From Rhodobacteraceae bacterium F11138 (lineage in GTDB: Bacteria; Pseudomonadota; Alphaproteobacteria; Rhodobacterales; Rhodobacteraceae): a stretch of 64,000 bases of DNA. The translations under genes were made by a program, and so were the position numbers. The notes under the pieces are model-generated. The model ran no database searches. It was given only the letters and a program-made list of their open reading frames with translations, and was not told the DNA's origin. Below, in pieces: positions 44,934-54,111 of the stretch; positions within the stretch are counted from its first letter, which is position 1; each line of letters begins with the position of its first letter. The DNA is taken from NCBI GenBank assembly GCA_016521575.1, contig JAEKDP010000012.1, positions 1 through 64,000 on the forward strand, written 5' to 3'.

Positions 44934-46655
44934 TCAGGTCAGAAGCGTCACATAGGGATTTTTCGCGAATTCCGGATCCTGTTGCAAGATGTAGGTGCCA
45001 AACACGTTCTGGTAGAAATCCTCGATATCCATGGACATATAGACCTGCTGCCGGTTCTTGATCCATTGCGCACCGTTGGGATACCTGGCGTCGATCAAAC
45101 CCTTCGCAAGCCGCGTAGCGCGTTTTGCGTCAAAGGGTGTCGCCCGTTCCAGCAGCGCGGCCAGATCCGGCCGCGGCAAGATCATCAGATCGCTGTAGTC
45201 AATCACCGACAGGGCCGGTTGCGTCCGCCCGTTGACGGATTCGGCGATGGTTCGGAACGAGACGTACCAATGGACCATATGCGCCAGAAGTTCGCGTTCC
45301 TGCGAACTGAACGACTTCTGTCCCAGGTCTTTCTGCATCGCCCGCAGTTCCGCGAACAGCGGCTTGTTCTTGAGAAAACTGTCCCAGACCGCATGCGACA
45401 GATGGGGAAAGGTTGTCGGCACCGTCAGCGACCGGTGCCGGAACAGAGCAAACATGTGGAAATGCCCGGCATGCAGCGGCAAGGCCGCTGGCGAGTAATT
45501 TTCCTTGGTGGTGTTGAACGACGTCGTCTTCCAGGTGGCTGCAAGAACCTTGTCATAGTCGCGACGAGACGGTCTCTTGAAGATGTTCCCGGAAGACTTG
45601 GGCCGCTCGTCACCAAAGATCTGGGCAACCCCGTCCTGCATCGGACTGCACAGCGGGTTGAAGAACTCGCGGCTGTATTCGACCCCCGGCAGGGTCTTCA
45701 TCTGGTCGCAGAAGAAATCAGTACCCTGCTGCGGGAAGGAATAAACCAGAGTATGACGCGTCCTATCCGGCGCGGCCTCTTCTTGCGGCAACAGGACCGA
45801 TCCCGGCAGGGCCGGTGGCTGCCTGACCGGTGCCGCGGGATCGGCGATGCGCTGATAGGCGTGCAGAATGCGCGTCTTGTTCATCCCGCTGGTCTGCGGC
45901 CCGAACGAGTGATGCACGACAAACGCACGGCCGACGATCTTGTTATAGGTCTGCAAGGTTGCAGGCGCATGGACCGACAGATACTCTTCATCGATCGCCT
46001 GGCTACGCCAGATCACCGGTATCGTGCCGTTGAACTTGGCCATGTCGGCACCAAAAAAACAGATGCAATTGATCGAGAACCGCACCGTCGCAACGATCTG
46101 GTCCGGCACATGCAGATCGGACACGGCCCCCTGCTCGACCTTGTCGAGGAAAAATTCGTGCAGCCTGCGGGCCGGCGGCACATCACTATGCATGAATCCC
46201 CCCGCCGTCGCCGGGATATAGCGCGCGATAAAGTCGATCTTGCGGTGTCTTTGCAAGATATGCGCACAGATCGTATTGTTGATCACCATCGGCGAGGTGA
46301 AGAACGGCTTACGATCGGCGACCCGGTCGGCAAGCAGGATCTCAAGTGCATCCTCATGCACATATACCACGTCGTCATCGATCTTGATGTATATCGTGTC
46401 CGGATCCTGCGCATCCGCATACAGATGGTTCACCGTCCTGATCCCGATCGGCTCGATCCCGTCCGGCAACGGGGTCACCTTGATCAGATCCGACTCCAGC
46501 GACTGCATGTAGGCGATGTCACGGTCAACCTTCGTATTGATGAGGATGCGGATCTCATCAAGCCGCGTTTGCCGAACCAGATGCGGGATCAGCGCCTTCA
46601 GATAGGCCCTGCGCCCGCCCGGCACCAACGCGACAACCCGGTAGCCTTCAAACAT
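44934..46655 (-). CDS. Fusion of a GT-A-like domain and a sulfotransferase-like domain
   Basis: The product is 573 aa. Residues 1-260 look like a GT-A glycosyltransferase: YRVVALVPGGRRAYLKALIP, an arginine-rich strand, and the metal-binding YIKIDDDVVYVHEDAL (IDDD at 92-95). Residues 300-560 resemble a sulfotransferase: HTLVYSFPQQGTDFFCDQMK at 301-320 sits where the SFPRSGTT loop would be, with FALFRHRSLT and VIDYSDLMILPRP further on. The key loop is altered (QQGT for RSGT). If both parts act, one polypeptide could transfer a sugar and sulfate it. GC is lower than in neighbours. It is upstream of the CapD-type gene; function is inferred. Confidence 0.65.
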   Translation of the reverse strand: MFEGYRVVALVPGGRRAYLKALIPHLVRQTRLDEIRILINTKVDRDIAYMQSLESDLIKVTPLPDGIEPIGIRTVNHLYADAQDPDTIYIKIDDDVVYVHEDALEILLADRVADRKPFFTSPMVINNTICAHILQRHRKIDFIARYIPATAGGFMHSDVPPARRLHEFFLDKVEQGAVSDLHVPDQIVATVRFSINCICFFGADMAKFNGTIPVIWRSQAIDEEYLSVHAPATLQTYNKIVGRAFVVHHSFGPQTSGMNKTRILHAYQRIADPAAPVRQPPALPGSVLLPQEEAAPDRTRHTLVYSFPQQGTDFFCDQMKTLPGVEYSREFFNPLCSPMQDGVAQIFGDERPKSSGNIFKRPSRRDYDKVLAATWKTTSFNTTKENYSPAALPLHAGHFHMFALFRHRSLTVPTTFPHLSHAVWDSFLKNKPLFAELRAMQKDLGQKSFSSQERELLAHMVHWYVSFRTIAESVNGRTQPALSVIDYSDLMILPRPDLAALLERATPFDAKRATRLAKGLIDARYPNGAQWIKNRQQVYMSMDIEDFYQNVFGTYILQQDPEFAKNPYVTLLT

Positions 46656-46834
46656 CCTGCATTCCTTTTATCATATTCATATGGTGCTCGTGGCTGCCCC
46701 GCCCCGTGTTTCGGCCTGGGAACGCGCGGCCTTCTGGCATGGTGGTCTTGTTAGATATCGGGAGCGCGAAGGCAATGCATATCCCCGAAACATGGGCCTG
46801 AAAGATCATACGCCACAATCGCGCCGATCCTGCC

Positions 46835-47449
46835 TCAGCCGCCCCGCCGGAACAGGTTGCCGATGGTCTGGAACACCAGGTCGAAATCGTAACACATGCT
46901 CTGGTGGCGCTGATAGATCAGGTCCAGCCGCGCCTTGGCCGGCACGCAGATGCGCCGATAGACCGCGTCGGTTTCCTCGGGCGTGGCGCAGCGCGCCAGC
47001 AGCGCGGTTTCATGCCGGTGATAGACAATGCTGGCCAGTCCGGTCACGCCGGGGCGCGATTTCAGCACTTCGCGATACAGTTCGGGGTCGGCCTCGACAT
47101 ATTGGCGCAGCGGCGGGCGCGGCCCGACAAAGCTCAGATCGCCTTTCAGGATATTCCACAGCTGCGGGAATTCATCCAGCCGCCGCGCCCGCAGCCAGGC
47201 CCCGGTGGGGGTGATGCGGGCCTGCTTGTCGCCGCCGGACACGCCGGAATCGCCCTCTACCACCGTCATCGTGCGCAGCTTCCACAGCTCGAAAGGCTCA
47301 TCCACGCCCTTCATCCGCTCGGCGACATAAAACAGCGGGCGACCTTGTTTCACCAGCAACCACAACAGCAGCCCGATCAGCACCGGACCCAGGATCACGA
47401 TCAGCAGACTGACAAAGAACAGATCGAATATGCGCTTGCGCCAGGTCAT
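46835..47449 (-). CDS. Initiating sugar transferase (bacterial sugar transferase family)
   Basis: The 204-aa product is a short polyprenyl-phosphate sugar-1-phosphate transferase. It has a single membrane helix (FDLFFVSLLIVILGPVLIGL), FELWKLRTM, the catalytic RRLDEFPQLWNILKGDLSFV and GPRPPLRQYVE, and a C-terminal QRHQSMCYDFDLVFQTIGNL. It lacks the multi-helix N-terminus of WcaJ-type enzymes, so is of the WecP/PglC-like small form. It would start repeat-unit assembly on undecaprenyl phosphate. Its ATG overlaps the stop of the upstream epimerase gene (ATGA). Confidence 0.9.
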   Translation of the reverse strand: MTWRKRIFDLFFVSLLIVILGPVLIGLLLWLLVKQGRPLFYVAERMKGVDEPFELWKLRTMTVVEGDSGVSGGDKQARITPTGAWLRARRLDEFPQLWNILKGDLSFVGPRPPLRQYVEADPELYREVLKSRPGVTGLASIVYHRHETALLARCATPEETDAVYRRICVPAKARLDLIYQRHQSMCYDFDLVFQTIGNLFRRGG

Positions 47450-48279
47450 CCGCTTTCCATTGCCTTCAGGGCGCACCATTGCGCCACCATCTCCGCCGCC
47501 GTGCTCTCGGCCGGTGCAAAGGCGGTGAAGCGTTCCAGGGTTTCGGTGCTCAGACGCACCTCGGGGATGGCGCTATCCTCTGGCACACGCGGCGTCCAGC
47601 CCAGATCGGCGGCGTCCAGCAACGCGCCCATCCCGATCGCCCCCGGTGCCGCGACATTCAGCACCTCCGGCAGATCCGGCGCCGCCAGCAGATCGCCCAG
47701 CACCCGCGCCAGGGTTGCCGGGCCGATATAGCTGCGCCGTGGCGTGCGCCCGTCGGCAAACCGGTCCAGGCCGAACCCCGCATGCCAACCGCCCAGGATC
47801 GCATCCACCCCGGCCACGTTGCCAATGCGCAGGCAACTCACCGGCACGCCCAGTTCCGCGCCCAGAACGGCAGCGGTGTGCTCCATCGCGCGTTTCACCC
47901 GGCCATAGTCCGACACCGGCACGGGGACCATGTCTTCGCGCATCACGCCACCGGCGGCCCCATAGACAGCGGCGGACGAGGCCAGCAGCACCCGCGCCCC
48001 GACCGCCGCGCCGGCCCGCACCGCCGCCTCGGCCAGCGGAACAGTGTCCGCCAGCCGACCCCGACCCGGCACACCGCCGGCCAGACACAGGATCGCATCG
48101 CATCCACGCGCCGCCCGCGCCAGGGCCTCCGGATCCCCCAAAGGATCGAACACGCACCAGCCCGCACCAGCCCGCGCCCTGCGGCTTTGCCACCTGGGGC
48201 CCTGCCGCGGCCAGCAGCCGCGCAGGATCCCGCCCAGGCGTCCTGTTGCCCCCAGAACCAAAACCTCGGGAAAATGCAT
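47446..48279 (-). CDS. NAD-dependent epimerase/dehydratase family protein
   Basis: The 277-aa product is an extended SDR with VLVLGATGRLGGILRG at the N-terminus, AILCLAGGVPGRG, LLASSAAVYGAAGGV and the YxxxK of SDYGRVKRAMEH, then VSCLRIGNVAGVDAILGG. It probably acts on a nucleotide sugar, but substrate cannot be told. The ATG at 48279 has AGAGGG upstream. It is divergent from the Wza-like gene and translationally coupled to the sugar transferase. Confidence 0.85.
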   Translation of the reverse strand: MHFPEVLVLGATGRLGGILRGCWPRQGPRWQSRRARAGAGWCVFDPLGDPEALARAARGCDAILCLAGGVPGRGRLADTVPLAEAAVRAGAAVGARVLLASSAAVYGAAGGVMREDMVPVPVSDYGRVKRAMEHTAAVLGAELGVPVSCLRIGNVAGVDAILGGWHAGFGLDRFADGRTPRRSYIGPATLARVLGDLLAAPDLPEVLNVAAPGAIGMGALLDAADLGWTPRVPEDSAIPEVRLSTETLERFTAFAPAESTAAEMVAQWCALKAMESG

Positions 48280-48349
48280 CTGCCCTCTCGCCTTGTTGAC
48301 CTGATCCCCTGTAACAGTATCTTGCGGGGCGATAATCGCCCACCCCGAT

Positions 48350-48371
48350 ACAACCGACATAACAACCGACA
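48350..48371. repeat. 12-bp-period direct repeat in a divergent promoter region
   Basis: ACAACCGACA occurs at 48350-48359 and 48362-48371, just upstream of the Wza-like start and 71 bp upstream of the divergent epimerase. It may be an operator; with only two copies it could also be chance slippage. Confidence 0.35.
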
Positions 48372-48383
48372 CAGGCCCCGCTC

Positions 48384-49499
48384 ATGCACACCTTTCTTCT
48401 GCCCCTCGTGCTGACAAGCCTGCTGTTCGGTCTTGGCGGTTGCAGTCGCCTGCCCGGCGGCGCCCCCGCCAGCGAAGAGATCCTGAAAGAGGCCGACGCA
48501 GTCACCGCCGATTTTGCGCTCTACCCGGTGACCCGTGCCTTCCTGCCGACCGCAGAGCAATGGCCCCCCACCGGCAAACAGGAACATCTGAGCTGGATTT
48601 CCGCCAGCCAGGGCGCGCGCAGCCAGATCATCCAGCCCGGCGACAGCCTGAACATCCGGATCTGGGACAGTTCCGACAACTCGCTGCTGACCACGACCGA
48701 ACAGAAAGACATCCAGCTGGCCGACATGACGGTTGCCTCCAACGGCGATATCTTTCTGCCCTATGTGGGCAAGGTCAGCGTCATCGGTCTGACCCCGGAT
48801 CTGGCCCGCGAAGAGGTGCAGACCGCGTTCGAGACGATCGTGCCCTCGGCCCAGGTGCAGTTGGCGATGAGCGAAGGGCGCAACAATTCGGTCGATCTGG
48901 TCAGCGGCGTTCTGCAACCCGGCACCTACCCGATGCCGGATCGCAACTATTCGGTGCTTGGGCTGATCTCGGCCGGTGGCGGCATCAGTTCAAACCTGAA
49001 CAACCCCCAAATCCGGCTGATGCGCGACGGGCATATCTATGGCACCTCGGTGGACCGGCTGCTGAACAACCCGTCGCTCGACACCCTGCTGCGCGGCGGC
49101 GACCGGGTATTTCTGGAAGAAGACGAACGCTATTTCCTGTCCTTCGGCGCCACCGGCACCGAGGATCTGCACATCTTTACCAAGGACAACATGTCGGCCA
49201 TGGACGCGGTGGCGGTCATGGGGGGGTTTCAGGATTCCAAGGCCGATCCCAAAGGGCTGTTGATCCTGCGCGAATACCCGGCCTCGGCCAGCCGCGCCGG
49301 GGTGCGCGGCCCGCGCCAGTCCCGGGTGGTGTTCACCCTGGATCTGACCACGGCAGACGGCCTGTTTTCCGCCCGCCGCTTCCAGATCAATCCCGAGGAT
49401 CTGGTCATGGCCACCGAATCCCCGATCAACGACGCCCTGACCGTCAGCAACGTGATCGGCAACTTCTTTGGCGTGTTCAGCTCCGCCGGTAATATTTGA
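48384..49499 (+). CDS. Wza/KpsD-like polysaccharide export lipoprotein
   Basis: The 371-aa product begins MHTFLLPLVLTSLLFGLGGC, a lipoprotein signal with Cys at residue 20. The polysaccharide export domain starts near IIQPGDSLNIRIWDSSDNSL and continues ASNGDIFLPYVGKVSVIGLT. SLBB-like beta-grasp segments follow (VLQPGTYPMPDRNYSVLGLI, then MDAVAVMGGFQD). It forms the outer-membrane channel for polysaccharide export and could partner KpsE. No cognate tyrosine kinase (Wzc) is visible. It is followed by a hairpin and the GT-B-like gene. Confidence 0.9.
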   Translation: MHTFLLPLVLTSLLFGLGGCSRLPGGAPASEEILKEADAVTADFALYPVTRAFLPTAEQWPPTGKQEHLSWISASQGARSQIIQPGDSLNIRIWDSSDNSLLTTTEQKDIQLADMTVASNGDIFLPYVGKVSVIGLTPDLAREEVQTAFETIVPSAQVQLAMSEGRNNSVDLVSGVLQPGTYPMPDRNYSVLGLISAGGGISSNLNNPQIRLMRDGHIYGTSVDRLLNNPSLDTLLRGGDRVFLEEDERYFLSFGATGTEDLHIFTKDNMSAMDAVAVMGGFQDSKADPKGLLILREYPASASRAGVRGPRQSRVVFTLDLTTADGLFSARRFQINPEDLVMATESPINDALTVSNVIGNFFGVFSSAGNI

Positions 49500-49531
49500 G
49501 CACCGTGATCGGATCACATCACGGATCGCTC
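49498..49531 (+). promoter_or_regulatory. Inverted repeat between the export lipoprotein and the GT-B-like gene
   Basis: CCGTGAT (49503-49509) pairs with ATCACGG (49518-49524), flanked by GAGC and GCTC that extend the stem imperfectly. No T-run follows, so a partial terminator or processing site is possible. Confidence 0.45.
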
Positions 49532-49546
49532 TGAACAAGGCACAGA

Positions 49547-50662
49547 ATGAAGATAGCAATACTGACGAGTACCCTCGGTCAGATGGGCGGCTCGGAGATC
49601 GTGGCAATCGAAACAGCGACGTATTACGCAGGCCTTGGTCATGACGTAACCTTGTGGGCGCACAACTACGCCGACGACGTGATACGAGACATCGACAAAA
49701 CCATTCGGATTGCAAAAGAACCTGTCGATATTACCGATTTCGACTTTGTCTGGAGTCAGCACGGGAGTTATCTGGAGAATATCGGAGACGCGGAACGGTT
49801 GCCGGACTGGAACGGAGTACTGGTTTCAGTTCATCTCTCGCATTTCACTCCACTGGAGATATTTCATCATCCGCTGGCCCGGAAATACATGGGCGCCCGG
49901 GTTTTTCACGCCCAGATCAGCATGGATGCCTTGGAAGGACCCGACGCCCCTCAAGACGAGCTATTCCTATTCCGAAATGCAGCCCCTGCACGGTTTCACA
50001 AGCAACCGGCGGTCAGATCCGGAAAATTAAAGAACATCCTGATTGTGTCAAATCACCTGCCCGATGAGGTCGAATCCGCAACCGAACTCCTGCAGGCCCA
50101 CGGGATCCAGACGCGCATTCTCGGGCGTAAGCACGAAGTGAAACTGATCACGCCCGAGGACATAGCGGCAGCCGATGCCGTAATCAGTATCGGCAAAACC
50201 GTCCAATATGCGCTGGTCTCCGGTACTCCGGTTTACTGTTATGATCATTTCGGCGGTCCCGGCTGGCTGACCGATGAGAATGCCGAACGGGCCGAGTATT
50301 CCAACTTCAACGGAAAATGCTGCGAAACCCGGCGCACCCCTGAAGAAATCTGCAAGGAAATCATCCAGAAATTCGACGCAGCGCAAGCCTTCGCAATCAA
50401 GAACCGCGCCTATTTCTCACACAGGTACAATCTGGAAAGACACCTGGACGAGATCCTCGCACAGGGACAAACTCATCGCATCAAATCCCAGGTGGCCATT
50501 CACGAAATAGAAGCCGCTTCGATTTTCGCCAAGGAACGCATCGAAACTCGGGCGCAGTCAATAAGGAATAACGCAAAAGCCACTCGATACAGAACCACAA
50601 GCAAATGGCTGCTTGTCGTTGCCCTGCTCGAGTTGTTCCTGATCATGTTTTTACTTGTCTGA
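49547..50662 (+). CDS. GT-B-like glycosyltransferase with C-terminal membrane anchor
   Basis: This 371-aa protein begins MKIAILTSTLGQMGGSEIVA, the glycine-rich start of GT4-type transferases. The remainder is unlike well-known GTs: FDFVWSQHGSYLENIGD, KNILIVSNHLPDEVESATEL, ADAVISIGKTVQYALVSGTP and VYCYDHFGGPGWLTDENAER. The last 20 residues (WLLVVALLELFLIMFLLV) form a membrane helix, giving a tail anchor. Base composition is lower in GC than the neighbouring Wza-like gene, suggesting separate origin. Activity and substrate are unknown. Confidence 0.65.
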   Translation: MKIAILTSTLGQMGGSEIVAIETATYYAGLGHDVTLWAHNYADDVIRDIDKTIRIAKEPVDITDFDFVWSQHGSYLENIGDAERLPDWNGVLVSVHLSHFTPLEIFHHPLARKYMGARVFHAQISMDALEGPDAPQDELFLFRNAAPARFHKQPAVRSGKLKNILIVSNHLPDEVESATELLQAHGIQTRILGRKHEVKLITPEDIAAADAVISIGKTVQYALVSGTPVYCYDHFGGPGWLTDENAERAEYSNFNGKCCETRRTPEEICKEIIQKFDAAQAFAIKNRAYFSHRYNLERHLDEILAQGQTHRIKSQVAIHEIEAASIFAKERIETRAQSIRNNAKATRYRTTSKWLLVVALLELFLIMFLLV

Positions 50663-50756
50663 ACCAGACGCAATCTGCCTTCTCTCGCATAATTTGCTGC
50701 ATGGTTTCGATTGTGAAAAACAAAATTACGCGACAAAGACACATTTTTACCCGCAC

Positions 50757-50927
50757 CATCTGCACCATAAACGATCATGGAGAAGATCTGGTATGTCCCT
50801 GAAAGCGAACAGTGCGGGCGCGCTGGCCCTGGCATCCGCCGCCGCCCTGGGGCTGGGCGCCCCGTCCCGAACTTTCCTCAGAACCGATCTTGCCATGAAA
50901 AGGGCAAACCGCCGAGGGCTTATGTGA
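50757..50927 (+). pseudogene. Duplicated 5' fragment of the EEP-fold gene
   Basis: Positions 50757-50862 repeat the leader and first codons of the EEP gene (38255-38360) with one mismatch. The ATG at 50793 opens MSLKANSAGALALASAAALG, then runs into unrelated sequence and stops at 50927. The sequence upstream of 50757 differs from that at 38360, where the IS begins, so this copy may preserve the original upstream flank. The rest of the gap 50663-51127 holds no gene I can support. Confidence 0.75.
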
Positions 50928-51127
50928 TCATCCGGGATGGAACACATAGGGGCCTCCAACCCGGAAATCGACCTGTACGCAGGCACGGTGGCGTCAGCGC
51001 CATGCACCTCAAACACATTCTTTGTCAGATTTTATTGGCGGATGACTTTTACCGGAATTCACCCGATAATTTGAAAACGTCGATTATCTTCCCTTTCTCC
51101 TCTCTGCACAGAGCGAGACAGAGACAG

Positions 51128-51565
51128 ATGCCGAACCACGCCCCTTTGATCCCGACCGACAATCCCGAAATAGACCTCTTCGACCGGGCTCGCTTGATCA
51201 AACGATGGCGACACGGCAGCGAGTCTTTTTTCTTCCGTCACGAACGCAGCGGCAGGCTCAAAGCTGTCTCGGATGGAACGAAGGTCCGTTACCGCCGAAA
51301 AGATGTCTATGACTTCGAGGGCGGGCAGCCTCCTTCGGGGATGAAAGAGGCCTACCAGTCCGATCTCATCACACAGGCCACCGCGGCTCGGCTTTGTTCC
51401 GTCGCGTCGTCGTACATTCTCACCGCGGCGAGACGGGGAGAACTCCCGACACGGCGTATTGGCAGCGCGTATCGCTTCGTGCCGGCCGAAGTCGAAGCTT
51501 GGCAGCAGCGACGGTTCTTGAACCGTAAATCCATGAAAAATCGCAAAAAGCCGGCCGATGAATAA
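51128..51565 (+). CDS. Helix-turn-helix protein, excisionase-like
   Basis: The 145-aa product has a C-terminal DNA-binding domain of the excisionase/HTH_17 kind: LITQATAARLCSVASSYILT, then AARRGELPTRRIGSAYRFVP and AEVEAWQQRRFL. The N-terminal 70 residues are polar and unassigned, with another possible HTH/winged segment (YRRKDVYDFEGG). It lies 106 bp upstream of a broken tyrosine integrase, the usual place for an Xis-type factor of an integrative element. An ATG at 51128 is used; no strong RBS is seen. Confidence 0.65.
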   Translation: MPNHAPLIPTDNPEIDLFDRARLIKRWRHGSESFFFRHERSGRLKAVSDGTKVRYRRKDVYDFEGGQPPSGMKEAYQSDLITQATAARLCSVASSYILTAARRGELPTRRIGSAYRFVPAEVEAWQQRRFLNRKSMKNRKKPADE

Positions 51566-51671
51566 CACGGGGGCTGACGTCTATGGTCCAAACTTCGCCC
51601 CCCCGTTCCGTTCATCTTCGAGGAATGAACGGTCCGGTGACCGAATGAACACCAACAGAAGGCAATGAACG

Positions 51672-53311
51672 ATGAGCAGTCAAAACACGATCACGCTGAA
51701 GACCCTGAAAGATGTCCGGCACATACTCCCGGTCATCTATTCCGAGGCTTCCGCGAAGACTCTCGATGCGGCGTCGCGCAAGGCCGAACGCCTCACCGGC
51801 TGACGAGAAGCAGGCCTGGGACGGGATTGTCGGCTATGCCGAAGCGGTGGAGAACACGTTCGATGAGTGTGGTGACCGCGTCTTGCCGAACTCGTTTGTC
51901 CGCAGCATGGAGACCCTAAGAGCCCGATGCGCTACGATCCATCCTGCCGGACTGACGACGGAGACCGCGAAGACAGCGCTCGTGGCCTGCCGGGCGGACA
52001 AGGTGACGTCATTCCGGAAGTCGATTTCATCGTTCAACTCGCTGATCCGTGATCGCCACAAACACGCGGCGATCGCCCACCTCCTTCCAACAGCACCGAT
52101 CGGATCCTTGCCATTGCTGCGCGATGCGGTGTTGGACTGGAACCAGTTCTCCGAAGCGTTCCTCGCCTCCCGGGATCGGGCCATCACCAAAGCTGTCCGC
52201 CCCGACAAGGAGCAGCGGAGGGATCGCTTCCAGGGACGGCTCGGCAAAAACAAACTCAGCGCTTCCGGCGTGCGGAAAGGACTCCGGAAGGTCAGGAATA
52301 CGGAGGCCGCCAGCAAGGCGCATCTGAACGCCATGAGCTGGCTGATCAGGCATGCCTTCCCGGACCGAGAAGGTGCTTACGGTATCGATGCGATCGAGGA
52401 GGTATTCCGGCCGGAGATCGTCACGCGCGCCGTAGCAAATTACATTGCGCGGGCGACGGCGTCCGACAGACTGATTGATCCGAGAGACTCGTCATCGGCA
52501 GGGACGATCCTGTCGCGGCTCCAGACCTTGGCGGAGCGCAACGGCTACACTCGCGGACATTCTACGTGTCGCCCGGGCGTCCTCCGAAAGCGCCCGGGAT
52601 TTGCCGGGCAACTCGACGGCGGCATTCAGATTGCGGCAGAAAGGGATGATCTACGCGCTCCTCGTGAACTCCGGTGATCGCCAGGGTGATCTGAGGAAAT
52701 ACCGTATCGGTCTCGAGCTCGTTCGCGAAGAGGATGGTGGCTGGCGTCACGGCATTCGGCCTTTGCCGCGCCCGCTATTTCGGCACGGCCAGAACTCACG
52801 CCCAACTGGCGATGGCGGCGATCGGACAGAACCTCCTGAAAGCCGCAAACAAGATCGCACTCAACCAACAAACCCCCGCAATCGCATAAACCAAATGCCA
52901 CCATCCTCGCATCCGCTGAAACGCCAGCGGACCAGACAGGATGGTCAAATCACTGCATCATGCAAAAATCAGCCCCTCATGCAGAGGTCTTTACTCGGTG
53001 ATCGGCCCGCATGGAAAATGGGGGCACGACTCGCCGAGGTCGAAGGGCTGAACCTTTTGACGCTGTCAGACAAGGTAGTCAACGAAGGGTATATCAATCG
53101 GCGCCTCGCGAAAGATTTCGGGGTGCATGGTCATCTTGTCCGCACCCTGATTGCCGATCTCATACGTCGGGCTCGACCGGATGCGATCTGGGCGCTGCAA
53201 CAGATGCTCGGACACACCGACCGGACCACGCAGCGGGTCTACCGTTCGGATTTCGACGAGAGTCGGGCGGTGATGGCCTTCGAAGATCTCTACGGCCGAT
53301 TGTCGGATTGA
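51672..53311 (+). pseudogene. Tyrosine site-specific recombinase, broken by frameshifts and an IS remnant
   Basis: The reading frame starts MSSQNTITLKTLKDVRHILP at 51672, shifts near 51800, continues to about 52550 (ATASDRLIDPRDSSSAG, LQTLAERNG), shifts again into ADILRVARASSESARDL and YALLVNSGDRQGDL, and resumes after an insertion with GHLVRTLIADLIRRARPDAI and MLGHTDRTTQRVYRSDF. The last parts hold the HxxR, LGH and Tyr motifs of tyrosine recombinases. An IS1182-like transposase end interrupts it at about 52743-52889. The original enzyme would have integrated or excised the element; this copy is inactive. Confidence 0.75.
52743..52889 (+). mobile_element. Remnant of an IS1182-like transposase (C-terminal 48 codons)
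   Basis: One frame reads GVTAFGLCRARYFGTARTHA followed by QLAMAAIGQNLLKAANKIAL and a stop at 52889. The CRARYxG and LAMAAIGQNLLKA pattern is the usual end of IS1182/IS5-type transposases. It sits inside the broken integrase gene; no full element is left. Confidence 0.55.
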
Positions 53312-53704
53312 TCGGCCAGCACCAGCGCCTGGACCGTCGCGTCACGATCGGCCACGAGGACCGCCGGGCTGGATATTTGTCTGTGTTGGCTTGCGCCAAA
53401 ACGTTGGCGACGATTCTTCTGGCCGCCGCCGTCCGGGACATGGTGCTGATCGAACTGACGGAAGAATCGGAACCGGGCACATCGGGCGTTTTTTACGCCT
53501 GGGCCAATGCCTCTTCGAAAACGGGGTCGGATGGATGTCGTGGTCACGATGTTTGTCCGGAAATCTTGTCGCGAAGAAGCGGATAGCGAGGGCAGGGGGC
53601 GGTTCGGCCCTGCGCGTCTTGTTGCGGACGCGCAGGTCGAAACGCCCCTTCCGAAACCGGGAGACGGGCAGGCCGGTGCGTTGGAATCCTCAAAGGAGAA
53701 CCCG
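53312..53704. other. Gene-free stretch in the decayed segment
   Basis: No reading frame in these 393 bases shows convincing motifs or coding bias on either strand. A GC-rich inverted stretch near 53600-53640 precedes the next gene fragment. It looks like decayed intergenic or former coding DNA. Confidence 0.5.
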
Positions 53705-54111
53705 ATGCTCGATACTTCCAAATCCAAAGATCCAGTCGCGATGGTCGATTGGCGCGATCAACTGGCCTATGGTGCCCTCGTCCTGTTCCGCTTCCCGCTT
53801 GCGGGTCACGCAGCCTTGGCACGCCCGTGCCTCGTGCTTGATGTCGAGATGATACGGGGGCGACGCTGCGCCGTTCTGGCCCCCGCCATGCAGCCCAACT
53901 GTTCACCGGCGCCTGGGCGGCGAGTGGTGGTTGATCGGCGGGCCGACTGGCGCGCAGCAGGGTTGATGCGGGCCACCCGGTTTTGCGTAAGCTCGCGCCT
54001 GATCACGCAGGCTTTGCCGTCACTCAGTCAACCGGTACGCCGGTTCTGGGGCAGTTGGAAAGTCCGGCGCCTCCGCGGCGCCGGGTGCTTCGACACATCG
54101 CATGTGGATAA
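53705..54111 (+). pseudogene. Small hypothetical protein gene with frameshift
   Basis: The frame begins MLDTSKSKDPVAMVDWRDQL, continues YGALVLFRFPLAGHAALARP and CLVLDVEMIRGRRCAVL, and shows VDRRADWRAAGLMRATRFCV. At about 53985 the conserved reading moves to another frame (RKLAPDHAGFAVTQSTGTPV, then LGQLES) that ends at 54111. Related proteins of unknown function are seen on Rhodobacterales plasmids and resemble toxin-antitoxin or PemK-like folds at the start, but I cannot assign a function. AAAGGAGAA precedes the ATG. Confidence 0.5.

Noticed and set aside
43034-46754. Two plus-strand open frames of over 600 codons each
   Set aside because: They mirror the CapD-type gene and the GT/sulfotransferase fusion on the minus strand. 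Composition is typical of antisense shadows.
53160-53480. Minus-strand open frame of 106 codons in the decayed segment
   Set aside because: It overlaps the integrase end in antisense and has a biased Arg/Ser/Pro composition without motifs.
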